Notes under the pieces: model-generated
Seen by the model: only the letters and a program-made list of their open reading frames with translations
What the model was told of the DNA's origin: nothing
Databases searched by the model: none
In this document: positions 1 through 8,066 of the stretch, piece after piece
Position numbering within the stretch: the first letter of the stretch is position 1
Layout of the letters: each line of letters begins with the position of its first letter
Assembly: GCA_023432025.1 (NCBI GenBank)
Contig: JAEYVE010000117.1
Span: forward strand, 1 to 17,657
Direction of reading: 5' to 3'
DNA from: Pseudomonadota bacterium
GTDB taxonomy: Bacteria > Myxococcota_A > Polyangia > Polyangiales > Polyangiaceae
DNA length: 17,657 nt
Translations under genes and position numbers: made by a program

Positions 1-494
1 AGCCATTCGTAGGCCTCGCGGCTGCGCTCGCGGATGGCATTCCAGCGCTGGACGGCGCCCTCGTACTTGGCCGTTTCGACGGGCTCGCCGCTCCGCCCTT
101 GGTTGTTCTGCGCCGACTGCGTCTGCAGCTGCTCGGCGCTGGGGGTGTAGAAGAGCATCGGCATCAGCGAGTAGCGACCGCTGTACTCGTTCACGTTCGC
201 CGTACGATGGCGGATCCACTGGCGCGCGATGAACATCGGCATACAGCAGTGGAACTTGAGCTCCACCATTTCGGTGGGGGTCGTGTGCAGGTGCCGGCGC
301 AGGTAGCGGAGCAGGCCACGCGTCATGCTCGCCTTGCGCGTACCGTAGCCGTAGGAGACCCGAGCCGCGCGCTCGATGCAGGCGTCCGTGCCCATGTAGT
401 CGACCAGCGACACGAAGCCGTGGTCCAGGACCGGGAAGTACAGGCCGAGAATTTCTTCAGCCCCGGGCGCGGTGGGTCGGCGTGTCTCGCTCAT
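1..494 (-). CDS. thyX: Flavin-dependent thymidylate synthase ThyX (5' part; C-terminus beyond window edge)
   Basis: Reverse-strand reading from an ATG at 494-492 stays open to the window edge (164 codons). An in-frame TAA at 509-507 makes this ATG the first possible start; no strong Shine-Dalgarno is seen. The protein has the diagnostic ThyX motif RHRx7S at residues 95-105 (RHRTANVNEYS), followed by GRYS, and the preceding FIARQWIRHR strand. The family uses FAD, NADPH and methylene-tetrahydrofolate to methylate dUMP to dTMP in the cytoplasm, replacing ThyA. ThyX proteins are usually about 220-300 residues, so roughly the last third is missing only because the window ends. It is divergent from the lipoprotein gene at 618, with about 120 bp between them. 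The family call is firm because the motif is specific. Confidence 0.95.
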   Translation of the reverse strand, partial: MSETRRPTAPGAEEILGLYFPVLDHGFVSLVDYMGTDACIERAARVSYGYGTRKASMTRGLLRYLRRHLHTTPTEMVELKFHCCMPMFIARQWIRHRTANVNEYSGRYSLMPMLFYTPSAEQLQTQSAQNNQGRSGEPVETAKYEGAVQRWNAIRERSREAYEW

Positions 495-617
495 GGCTGA
501 CGCTCGTTACTACAGCGGGCGACCCCTGCGAAGTCCGGCGGTGCAAGGCCTCTCCCGAGGCTCCGGGGGCATGCGCAGTCCCCTCGCGTCGACTGCGATC
601 TGGGGTACCCTCGCTCC

Positions 618-3590
618 GTGGAGCGGCGCTCGGGTGACCAGGAGCTTCCGAGCGGTGAGCGGAGCCTACGGCCCGAATTGGTGCGCACGGTAGGGCCACT
701 CCGCGCGGAAGGGCGCGCGCCGCAGTCGCCCACGCCACGACGGAGCGGTCGCGGGCCCCTACGGACGGTCGTGTGCCTCGCTGGTTTGCTGACGCTCGCC
801 GCTTGCGGCTCGAGCAAAGAGCCGCAAGCGAAAGGGCCGCACGCCTCTGCTCTCGCAGGCTCGAAGCCAGTCGCGGTGGCAAAAGGGAGCGCTCTGTCTT
901 TTGCCACCCCAGCTCGCGTCTTTCCGCGCTCGTTGTGGACCAGCCCGGAGCCCCGCTCGATCGTTTCGGGGCTGCGCGCGGAGCGCACCAGCGAGGGAGT
1001 GCTTCGCGTCGCGCGTGACCTCTTGCCCGGAAGTGACGACCCGAGCGCGCTCGCGCTTCCCGAGCGCCTCGGTGGAGGATTTTTGTTCTTCACCTCGGGC
1101 AGCAGAACGTCGCTCTTTCGCGCAGAGAGTTGGACGGCTCCGCTGCGGCCGCTCGCGACGGTCGAAATGCCCGTGGAGCGAATCGAACCGGGATTCGATC
1201 GGTTGTATCTCCTCGGGCGTCGCGAGACGCGCGCTTTGGATCCGCTGACGGGGAAGGCCGTGTCACTCGGAATGCTGCCGAAAGCGGCCAGCTATCGCGA
1301 CGTGAGGTTCGGTCCCAGCTTCGGTGCGCTCGTCGAAGTTCCTTTGGCTGGCGTTTTGGCGACTTTCGACGCCGGGCAGAGCTGGTGGCCCGTTCCGGGC
1401 GCTCGCTCCATTGCGGGCTCTGGGCACGAGCTCTTGGTCCAAACCGAAGGGGACGCCGTGCTCGCCTTGGGCGAAGACGGAGTCTTTCGGCCGAGCGCTT
1501 TGGCGGCGCCGACCGACGAGCTCGCCACGACGTCCGCTGCGCGGGAGCGTGATCTGTTCGCGCGGGCCATCTTGCGCGGCGCGTACTCTCCGGGGGCCGC
1601 AGGCGGCCGCGTCGTGGTGATCGATCGCGGAGATCTCCACGTCATCGCGCTCGAGTCGGGCAAGGTGGTCGAACGCGTGGCCCGCGTGACGCCCGAGGAT
1701 GCGTCGTGTCACTCGCTCTCCGTCGAGGAGGACGTCCTCTTCGTGTGCGTGACCCGAAATGTTTCGAACGGCGGCACCGTCACGGAGATCGGTCGAATTC
1801 TGCGCGATGCTTGGGAGCCTCTGTGGCGCGTCGAGGAGACGCGCGCCGTCTTGGGCGCGGGGCCGTCGGGCGTGCTCGTCGAAGGGCCTTGCGACGCGAG
1901 CGCGGGGCATCGCCAAGGACGGTTTTCTTGTGTCGTGAGCGGGCAAGGTGTTCGCGAGCTGTCGCACGCGCCTGGCGACGTCTCGTTCTCCACGAAGACC
2001 GGCGTGGCGGTGGTGACGCCGCCACGCGCCAGCGCCGGTAAGCTGACCCTGCCGGGGGCCGCTCCTCGAACGCTCATACTTCCGACCGATCGAGAGCTGC
2101 GCCGCTTGCTTCAGACCGGCCAGTGGCTTCCCGGCGGGTGGCAAGCGGAAGACGGACGATTGGGGCTCTGGGTCGTCGGGAATGACGTTTTCGTCGGCGT
2201 GCGCGTGGACGCGCGAGGGCGTGTCGAAACGGGGAGCATTCAACGCCCGGCGCGACGTGCGCTCCTCTCGGGGCGTTTCGGGCTCTTGTGGGGCGCTGCC
2301 GGGTTCGCGCGAGAGACTCACGACGGCGGCGTCACCTGGTCGGACGCACCGTTTCCTTACCGCACCGGGGACGCAGATCCGACGCAGCCCGTCGACGGTG
2401 AACCCGTCGAGCTCGGCTGCTCGGCGGTGGGGTGCGTGCTCGGTCCGTGGCTCCGTGTGGGTTGGGGGGACCCGACCGCGCGTCTCGTGGAAGCCGAGGC
2501 GCCACGTCTACGAGCGCCGCTCGATCCCGGAGGAAGCCGCCTTCGCTTCACCTGCCATCCGACGAACGAACGGAGCGAGCCGCGGCTTTCCGAGGAAACC
2601 TGGAAAGAACCGTGGGTCGGGTTCTGGGAGGCGGCGCCGCCCACGCGACCACCGCGCTCACTTTCGTTTACGCTGGCGACGCTCGCCGACGAAGCGCGTG
2701 TGTACGTGTGGGGTCCCGAGGAGGGCTCCTGGGCGGAGCGCGGCAACCTCCAGCTCGTGTTTCGCGACGCGGCCTCGTTCGACGCGCCGAGTTGGACAGC
2801 CGTCGTGAGAACGCCGTGGCCGGACGCACGACGCGCGGCGTTGGCCTTCGCGGATGGGGGAGGCTCGGGGATTGCCGTTGCGTCGGTGGCGCTGGATCCC
2901 GGAGGAAAGAGTGGGCTCTTTCAGCTGCGCTCGCCGGCGGAGACTCGTCTTTTCGCTTTCGAGGCTGAGCGTCCGCCGGTGTCGATTCAAGACGCGTCTG
3001 CCGCGGGGCTCTCGGCCATCGACGACGTCGTTCGGAGCGGAGACGCGTGGTACACGACGCAGCCCTTCGGCGCGAACGTGCGTGTCTATCGTGTTCGCGC
3101 GGGGCGGATGGAAGTGGCGGCCGAGCTGCCGCTCGGTCGCGGCGCTGCGCCACGCGTGCGTGTCGTGCGGAGCGCGCGTGGAGAACAAGTCGGTGTGTGG
3201 GCTTCTGGTGAAGCGGGGCAGGTCGTGTACCCGCTCGACGTCGCTCGAGGCACGCTCGGTACTCCGTACACCGTTCCCGTTCTTTCCGGGCGTCCAGCGC
3301 CGTGCGCCGCGGAGGCGAATGGTTACGTGGTGTCGGAGGAGCTGTCCGTGGCTCCGTACGTTGCGGTCGAGGGCGTCCAGGGCGACGTGGATTTGACGCG
3401 CGTGACTGCGGAGCTGCTCGTGGGCGGACACGCGCCGTGCGTGACGCGGCTTTCTGCGACGACACGCGACGCCGTGCGCATTGCTTCCGGAGCTGCGCGT
3501 CCTCCGAGCGTCCGCGACGCAATGCCGCTGACGCTGATGGAAAGAAGAGCGGGGGGGCGGCGCTGGGAGCTGCTCTGCTCGTCTCCGTAG
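618..3590 (+). CDS. Large putative lipoprotein with Asp-box (beta-propeller-like) motifs
   Basis: The 990-codon frame opens with GTG at 618. The leader has basic residues (RRSGRGPLR), a hydrophobic stretch (VVCLAGLLTL) and the lipobox LAAC with Cys63, so the mature protein should be lipid-anchored at a membrane. Sixty-two residues before the Cys is long: GTG at 681 is an alternative start giving a shorter leader, and neither has a clear ribosome site. Two Asp-box motifs (S/T-x-D-x-G-x-T/S-W) are visible: TFDAGQSW at 249-256 and THDGGVTW at 567-574. Asp-boxes mark turns in BNR/sialidase-type propellers, and the whole chain is rich in beta-strand-like segments with repeated Gly-Val-Leu-Val patterns. 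No enzyme active site is recognised. Function is unknown; a surface or periplasmic propeller is an inference from the motifs. A hairpin terminator follows directly. Confidence 0.75.
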   Translation: MERRSGDQELPSGERSLRPELVRTVGPLRAEGRAPQSPTPRRSGRGPLRTVVCLAGLLTLAACGSSKEPQAKGPHASALAGSKPVAVAKGSALSFATPARVFPRSLWTSPEPRSIVSGLRAERTSEGVLRVARDLLPGSDDPSALALPERLGGGFLFFTSGSRTSLFRAESWTAPLRPLATVEMPVERIEPGFDRLYLLGRRETRALDPLTGKAVSLGMLPKAASYRDVRFGPSFGALVEVPLAGVLATFDAGQSWWPVPGARSIAGSGHELLVQTEGDAVLALGEDGVFRPSALAAPTDELATTSAARERDLFARAILRGAYSPGAAGGRVVVIDRGDLHVIALESGKVVERVARVTPEDASCHSLSVEEDVLFVCVTRNVSNGGTVTEIGRILRDAWEPLWRVEETRAVLGAGPSGVLVEGPCDASAGHRQGRFSCVVSGQGVRELSHAPGDVSFSTKTGVAVVTPPRASAGKLTLPGAAPRTLILPTDRELRRLLQTGQWLPGGWQAEDGRLGLWVVGNDVFVGVRVDARGRVETGSIQRPARRALLSGRFGLLWGAAGFARETHDGGVTWSDAPFPYRTGDADPTQPVDGEPVELGCSAVGCVLGPWLRVGWGDPTARLVEAEAPRLRAPLDPGGSRLRFTCHPTNERSEPRLSEETWKEPWVGFWEAAPPTRPPRSLSFTLATLADEARVYVWGPEEGSWAERGNLQLVFRDAASFDAPSWTAVVRTPWPDARRAALAFADGGGSGIAVASVALDPGGKSGLFQLRSPAETRLFAFEAERPPVSIQDASAAGLSAIDDVVRSGDAWYTTQPFGANVRVYRVRAGRMEVAAELPLGRGAAPRVRVVRSARGEQVGVWASGEAGQVVYPLDVARGTLGTPYTVPVLSGRPAPCAAEANGYVVSEELSVAPYVAVEGVQGDVDLTRVTAELLVGGHAPCVTRLSATTRDAVRIASGAARPPSVRDAMPLTLMERRAGGRRWELLCSSP

Positions 3591-3617
3591 GGTTCCCCTT
3601 CGCTCGGAGGGGAACCC
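3590..3617 (+). terminator. Hairpin terminator after the lipoprotein gene
   Basis: Perfect 9-bp inverted repeat gggttcccc (3590-3598) and ggggaaccc (3609-3617), starting on the last base of the TAG stop. Inside it t-a, t-g and c-g pairs can extend the stem to a 4-nt loop. There is no T-run after it, so it may be a weak or Rho-assisted terminator; position and symmetry support the call. Confidence 0.55.
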
Positions 3618-3649
3618 GCTGCCTGACTCGGGCCTCCCCAGGGGCTTCG

Positions 3650-3710
3650 CGCGGCGGGCGCGGCCCGCCGCGCGGCGGGCGCAGCCCGCGGGCCGGGATG
3701 GTCCCCGGCC
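3650..3710. repeat. GC-rich tandem imperfect repeat with stem-loops
   Basis: A 21-bp unit beginning gcggcgggcgc occurs twice in tandem (3651-3671 and 3672-3692) with three differences. The first copy forms a perfect 10-bp hairpin, cgcggcgggc (3650-3659) with gcccgccgcg (3663-3672) and a 3-nt loop. A further stem, ggccggg (3691-3697) with cccggcc (3704-3710), follows and ends next to AAAAA. The structures could stop transcription from either convergent gene; no other role is evident. Confidence 0.5.
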
Positions 3711-3824
3711 AAAAAGTGAGGCTCCCTTTTGCTCCCGGCTTACTGGAGTCCCCGGCTGGGGCGAGGGCTCGGTGAACGTGGACTGGTCCAGATCCTCATG
3801 ACTTGCAGGCCGAAGGGGAGGGCC

Positions 3825-3839
3825 CACATTGCAAATGTG
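3825..3839. repeat. 15-bp palindrome in intergenic DNA
   Basis: cacatt-gca-aatgtg is a perfect 6-bp inverted repeat with a 3-nt spacer, in an AT-richer setting than its neighbours. It has operator-like geometry, but no gene starts close by on either strand, so a function is not supported. Confidence 0.3.
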
Positions 3840-4298
3840 CAACCGAAATTCTCCGGCGTGGCCCGGCGGTCAGTGCGGCGGGTGGGGGCCCGTAACAAAG
3901 CGGATTTGCATTCTATTTCGGTGGCTGCTACCTGTGCGCCGTCCGCGTGGAGCGTGGCTGTCCCCCCCGGCCCCTCTGCGCGGACATTTTTATTCCATCG
4001 ATGAGTAGGTCGTCGGTCGCGCTCTGACGCGTAGCGACGTAACTGAATCGAGGGTCAAGTCATCGCATGTGGGCGGGTAGTGAGTGACCCCGCAGCGGCG
4101 AGTTCGAGTCGATGGACGGTGACGTCGCGCAGGCTGCACGTCGTTGCGGCACACGTTCGATCTTCGACGCGCTCGTTGGTCGAACGTTGCGTTGCGCGGC
4201 GAGCACGAGACGCGCTCGTTGGGGAGAGCAACCCCATGCTTCCCCCCATGACTGAGGCGAGATCGTCCGCACGCGTGCCGAGACGAAAGGCACCAAGC

Positions 4299-5108
4299 TC
4301 AGCTGCCGAGCTCGCGTGAACGCTTCGTCGCGGCTTGAACCGCAGCGATCAGCGCGCCGCGCACGCCCAAGCGCTCCAGCTCTTCCAAGCCCGTGATGGT
4401 GGTGCCGCCAGGGCTCGTCACGCCGTCCTTGAGAACGGCGGGGTGCTGGCCGGTTTCGAGGAGCAGCTTGGCCGTGCCGTAGACGGTTTGCGCGGCGAAG
4501 GACGTAGCCACCGCGCGGGGCAAACCTGCGCGAACGCCGCCATCCGAGAGCGCCTCGATGACCAAGAGCACGAACGCCGGTCCGCTGCCGGAGAGCCCGG
4601 TGATGGCGTCCAAGTGGACCTCGTCGAGCACCGCGGTGCGTCCCACCGCGTCGAACAGCGCAGAGGTGAGACGCACGTCGTCTTCGGTGGCGAGAGAGCC
4701 CCGCGCGATGGCCGCGGCGCCCGCACCGACGAGCGCGGGAGTGTTCGGCATGACGCGCACCACGCGCACACCGCCGCCGAGACCTTCTTCGATGGCCTGC
4801 GTTTTGGTGCCGGCCGCGACCGAGACCCAGAGACGTGAACGCTCACGCGCTACGGCGCGGAGATGAGGCAGGAGGCCCGGGAGGATTTGCGGTTTGACGC
4901 CGAGCACGACGACGTCGCTCTCGGCCGCAACCGCCAGGTTGTCCGCGCTGACGGCGATGCCGAGCTCGCCTCGGAGCTCTTCACGACGCTCGGCGCTCGG
5001 GTCGCTGGCGAGGATGCGTTCCGGGGTTGCTACGCCGGCGCGGATCAAACCTCGGACGAGCGCGCTCGACATGTTGCCCGCGCCGATGAAACCGATCTTG
5101 TGCTCCAC
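4299..5108 (-). CDS. proC: Pyrroline-5-carboxylate reductase
   Basis: The 269-residue protein has the usual P5C reductase length and layout. It catalyses the last step of proline synthesis, reducing 1-pyrroline-5-carboxylate with NAD(P)H in the cytoplasm. The N-terminal Rossmann motif is GFIGAGNM (residues 6-13). The core motifs GVKPQ, VMPNTP and LSGSGPAF follow in order, and the C-terminal helical dimer region carries the family signature ALSDGGVRAGLPRAVA. All key elements appear intact. The start is GTG (5108-5106) with GAGGG at 5120-5116, seven bases upstream; the next reading-frame methionine would cut the Rossmann strand. It is divergent from the PilZ gene, about 180 bp away, and no other proline gene is nearby. 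Confidence 0.97.
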   Translation of the reverse strand: MEHKIGFIGAGNMSSALVRGLIRAGVATPERILASDPSAERREELRGELGIAVSADNLAVAAESDVVVLGVKPQILPGLLPHLRAVARERSRLWVSVAAGTKTQAIEEGLGGGVRVVRVMPNTPALVGAGAAAIARGSLATEDDVRLTSALFDAVGRTAVLDEVHLDAITGLSGSGPAFVLLVIEALSDGGVRAGLPRAVATSFAAQTVYGTAKLLLETGQHPAVLKDGVTSPGGTTITGLEELERLGVRGALIAAVQAATKRSRELGS

Positions 5109-5115
5109 TGAAATG

Positions 5116-5120
5116 CCCTC
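5116..5120 (-). promoter_or_regulatory. Ribosome binding site of proC
   Basis: GAGGG on the minus strand, seven bases before the GTG, supports the GTG as the start. Confidence 0.6.
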
Positions 5121-5290
5121 GCGCCTTCGGAACTAGCAGGACCCGGCGCCTCTGCACAGGGGCGAGCCCTTGCCCGGAGGTGGAGCGTGAGTAGGCTCGA
5201 GGTGAAGAAGCGACCCGTTTTCGAGCGCGCGCTTGGGGGCCCGGCATGCGCCGCTGACCGAACGAGATGGGCCGAACGGAAGAGAAGGGC

Positions 5291-5692
5291 ATGAGCTCGG
5301 ACCACGACGACAGAAGGAGAGGGCAGCGAGCGCCCATCGAGCTCAAGGTCGGCTACAAGCGCTTGAACACGTTCTTCGCCGACTACACGCGCAACATTTC
5401 GCGCGGCGGCACGTTCATCGGCACGGAGCGTCCGCTTCCGCTCGGCACGGAGTTCGTGTTTGCGCTCACCGTGCCGGGCTTGGACGAGCCGCTTCGTCTC
5501 ACGGGCAAAGTCATTTGGACGACGTCGGTGGAGGACGCCACCAAGGCGAACCCGGCCGGCATGGGCATCGAATTTCAGTACGCGAGCGACGAGGAGCGCC
5601 GGGAAAAGGAGGCGCGCGTCGAGCGGCTGCTTTCGCGTGAGCTCGGGGACACCTTGGCGACCAAGCTGCTCGGTCGCCGTCCGCACGACTGA
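5291..5692 (+). CDS. PilZ-domain protein (c-di-GMP binding, single domain)
   Basis: A 133-residue protein made almost entirely of one PilZ domain. The c-di-GMP binding signature is complete: RxxxR at 9-13 (RRGQR) and N-x-S-x-x-G at 35-40 (NISRGG), followed by beta strands and the closing GMGIEF (90-95). A charged helical tail (DEERREKEARVERLL) follows. The pattern resembles the short PilZ proteins numerous in Myxococcus and relatives, which act as c-di-GMP effectors in motility, polysaccharide and developmental control; the partner here is unknown. I chose ATG 5291 over the in-frame ATG at 5267 because GGAAGAGAAGGG precedes 5291, whereas 5267 lacks a spaced ribosome site. The gene is divergent from proC and convergent with the TPR lipoprotein gene 36 bp downstream. 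Confidence 0.9.
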   Translation: MSSDHDDRRRGQRAPIELKVGYKRLNTFFADYTRNISRGGTFIGTERPLPLGTEFVFALTVPGLDEPLRLTGKVIWTTSVEDATKANPAGMGIEFQYASDEERREKEARVERLLSRELGDTLATKLLGRRPHD

Positions 5693-5712
5693 CGGGCTTC
5701 GTTCACGAGGGG

Positions 5713-5727
5713 GCGCGGGCGCCGCGC
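5713..5727. terminator. Short shared hairpin between convergent genes
   Basis: gcgcgg (5713-5718) and ccgcgc (5722-5727) form a perfect 6-bp GC stem with a 3-nt loop in the 36-bp gap between the PilZ stop and the stop of the minus-strand lipoprotein gene. Position fits a bidirectional terminator, but there is no T-run and such stems arise easily in this GC-rich DNA. Confidence 0.35.
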
Positions 5728-5728
5728 G

Positions 5729-7939
5729 TCACGGCAGCGTGGTGCCCGGAGGCAGGCGCGGCGCGACGTTCGGCGCCGTCAAGTCGCGAGCGATGCTGAC
5801 CTCCACCAAGTCGATGACCGGGCTCTTTGCCACGCGCTTCAGGCCCTCGATGCCGGCGCCGGGTTGTCCCGTCACGCGGGCTGCCATCGCCGCGTAAAAG
5901 GCGGCTTCGGTGCGCTGTGCCTCGTCCTTGGCCGCGTCGTACAGCGCCTGATCCCCGATTCTGCCGCGCCCCCAATCGCGCAGGCTCGCGACCCAGGTGC
6001 CCTGCTCGGTGACGGAAGCGAAAGCCTCTTCCGCCAGGCCGTCGCGCGCGTCGAGTTGCCGCTCCACGAGCCTTTGCCAGAGCGCGATGTAAACGAGGTC
6101 TTCGGGCGGCAGCTCGGCGCGGAGCGCCTCTTCCGTTGCGAGGCGGGCGCTCCGCAAATCTCCCAGCACCAGCCCGCGCCGTGCAATGTCGGTGAGCGTG
6201 GCGGCGATTTGGTGGACGTTGGAGCGGCTCGCTTCGAGCGCGCGGAGCGACGCTTTGCGCGCCGCGAGTCCTTCGCCGTAGTGCTCGTAGATGCGCGCCA
6301 AGAGCCGCTCGATACGCGCCACGTTCTCGGGGGCGCCGTTGAGCTCTTGGGCGGCGCGCGCTCGCTCGAGCGCGCGCCCGAGGGCGGCCAGTGCTGGCTC
6401 GGCTTGACCGAGTTCACGATAGATTTGGAAGGCCAGCTCCTCGCACTCCGCTTCGGCGACGACGTCGCCCGAGCTTTGCGCGAGGCCGAGCCCCGCCCGA
6501 AGCGAGTTGAGCGCCTCCTCGTAGTGCCCCTCCTGTCGCTCGATGGCAGACAGGCTCTGCAAAGCGGAGACCGTCGGAGTGCTCTTGACGGACTCGCGGA
6601 TGAGCGGCAGCGCGCGGTCGAGGCGGCCTGCCTTCGTTTCGAAGGCCCCCATCAGGTACTTGATGCGCCCGGGACGCGGCGAGACCTGCGCGAAGGCCGG
6701 CTCCTCCGCCAGCGCCAAGAGCGGCAAAGCGCCGTCGAACGTGCGGCGCGCGCCGTCCACGCTCCCGGCGTCTTCCTCGGAGACCATGGCGCGCAGGACG
6801 AGCGTGAGCGCCCAGCTCAGCGCTTCGGGGCTGGCCTTTCGATCGAGGTTTTGGGCGAGGAGCGTGCTCGCGGCGTCCGCCATGCCCAACTCGACGAGCA
6901 GCATCGACAGAGGCATGGCGGCTTCCGCGTCTCCCGGCGAGCTCCGGTAGAGCCCCACGGCTGCGCCGAACGCGGCGCCGCGGGCGAGCTCGGGGTCGAG
7001 CGCCGTCTCCGGAGTTTCGCTGGCCGTGCTGCCGTCATAGAGGCGGAACAAGTCGAGCCAGGCCTGGGCGTCGTCGTCCTCTCCGGCGCGCTGCAGGCGG
7101 TCGCGCAGCGCGGGGGGCACGATGCGGCTCATTTGTGCGTCCTCGAGCGCGCGCAGCGCGCCCAGAGGGTTGCCATGACGCAAATAGAGGCCGGCGAGCA
7201 CCGCGCCCCCGCTGCGCACGGCGCGGTACGCCTCCAGCGCTTCGTCGCGCTCGTCGGGCGTCGTGATGGGGCGCTCCGCGACGTCCGACGCGAGCGCGGC
7301 GTGCACCCACGCAGTGACGTGATCGCGCGCGGTGGCGAGGGTGCTCGGATGGGGATCCACGAGCGCTTCCTGAACGCTGGCTCGCTGGAGGCGCCCGGCG
7401 GTTTCCAGCCGGCTCTCGGTGGCCGTCGGCCGCGACCAAACCTCGAGGGCGCGAAGATGGTCCCGAACGTCCGTTTGTTTTCCTCCGGCGGAGAGGAGCG
7501 GCTCGAGGATTCGATAGAGAGCGCGTGCCCGCCCGGCGTTTCCGACGCGAGCGGCCTCGTCGGCGCCGTGCTTGAGGGGAGCCTCCAAGCCGCGCAGCGC
7601 GTTGGGCGTCAGCTCTCCGGTGTGCACGAGGAGGAAGGCGCCGGTGAGCGCGTCACTGCCCGCGCGCGGCTCCTTGGCGGCGAAGCGCCCTTCGGCGCGC
7701 GTCAGCTGTCGTCGCACAGCGCCGGCGAGATAGCGCAGGTCCTCGTCGTTCCGCTCTCGGCTGAGGAGCAGCCGATTGACCTGGGTGGCGAGCTCGGTGT
7801 CGGACACCTCCACCGGGACGATTTCCTGGCCCACCGAGGCTGGCGTCTTGGAGCTGGGGCCCTGGTGCGAGCAACCCCAGGACAGGGCAAGCGCCAGGGA
7901 CAGGGCGAGGGTGGGGACGCGCGGGCAGCGGAGTGTCAC
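5729..7939 (-). CDS. TPR-rich lipoprotein
   Basis: 736 residues. The N-terminus is a classic lipoprotein signal: Arg4 and Arg7, hydrophobic TLALSLALALS, then lipobox SWGC with Cys23. A Ser/Pro-rich linker follows, then an almost entirely helical, Ala/Leu/Glu-rich body with TPR-like helix pairs. These are clearest around residues 425-530 (for example EGHYEEALNSLRAGLGLA and LGQAEPALAALGRALERA). TPR solenoids bind other proteins, so it is likely an envelope scaffold; no catalytic motif is visible. The start is GTG (7939-7937); no stronger start lies between it and the lipobox. It is divergent from the kinase gene by 127 bp, and that kinase also ends in TPRs, so a shared promoter region and linked role are possible but unproven. 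Exact family not recognised. Confidence 0.8.
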   Translation of the reverse strand: MTLRCPRVPTLALSLALALSWGCSHQGPSSKTPASVGQEIVPVEVSDTELATQVNRLLLSRERNDEDLRYLAGAVRRQLTRAEGRFAAKEPRAGSDALTGAFLLVHTGELTPNALRGLEAPLKHGADEAARVGNAGRARALYRILEPLLSAGGKQTDVRDHLRALEVWSRPTATESRLETAGRLQRASVQEALVDPHPSTLATARDHVTAWVHAALASDVAERPITTPDERDEALEAYRAVRSGGAVLAGLYLRHGNPLGALRALEDAQMSRIVPPALRDRLQRAGEDDDAQAWLDLFRLYDGSTASETPETALDPELARGAAFGAAVGLYRSSPGDAEAAMPLSMLLVELGMADAASTLLAQNLDRKASPEALSWALTLVLRAMVSEEDAGSVDGARRTFDGALPLLALAEEPAFAQVSPRPGRIKYLMGAFETKAGRLDRALPLIRESVKSTPTVSALQSLSAIERQEGHYEEALNSLRAGLGLAQSSGDVVAEAECEELAFQIYRELGQAEPALAALGRALERARAAQELNGAPENVARIERLLARIYEHYGEGLAARKASLRALEASRSNVHQIAATLTDIARRGLVLGDLRSARLATEEALRAELPPEDLVYIALWQRLVERQLDARDGLAEEAFASVTEQGTWVASLRDWGRGRIGDQALYDAAKDEAQRTEAAFYAAMAARVTGQPGAGIEGLKRVAKSPVIDLVEVSIARDLTAPNVAPRLPPGTTLP

Positions 7940-8066
7940 GGGCTCAATTTAGGGAAGTGGCGGGCTGGCGTCGAACCCCAGCGTCGATGGGAACGGCTTC
8001 GGGGCCTGCATCTGCTCGCCAGGGCAAGCGGCCCGACGCGGATTCGAGGTAAGGTAGGCCACGAGG

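Larger units (their letters stand above)
3591..4298. other. 708-bp gap between convergent genes, no supported gene
   Basis: This stretch separates the plus-strand lipoprotein gene from minus-strand proC. Short open frames on both strands (for example 3729-4004 plus and 4060-4296 minus) have no recognisable motif, no good ribosome site and overlap each other, so I do not call them. The gap holds a terminator, GC-rich tandem hairpins (3650-3710), a 15-bp palindrome (3825-3839), a locally AT-richer patch (about 3890-4000) and a 14-bp direct repeat (4166-4179 and 4209-4222). No tRNA cloverleaf or known RNA was recognised. Confidence 0.6.

Noticed and set aside
1263..3842. Long minus-strand frames opposite the large lipoprotein (1263-2321, 2658-3842)
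   Set aside because: Arg-rich composition, no motif, antisense to a gene with lipobox and Asp-boxes.
3900..3930. TTGCAT with TACCTG 17 bp later as a possible promoter
   Set aside because: The -10 match is poor and no gene follows on that strand.
4060..4319. Small overlapping frames on both strands just beyond the proC stop
   Set aside because: They overlap each other, lack ribosome sites and show no recognisable sequence; one runs into the end of proC.
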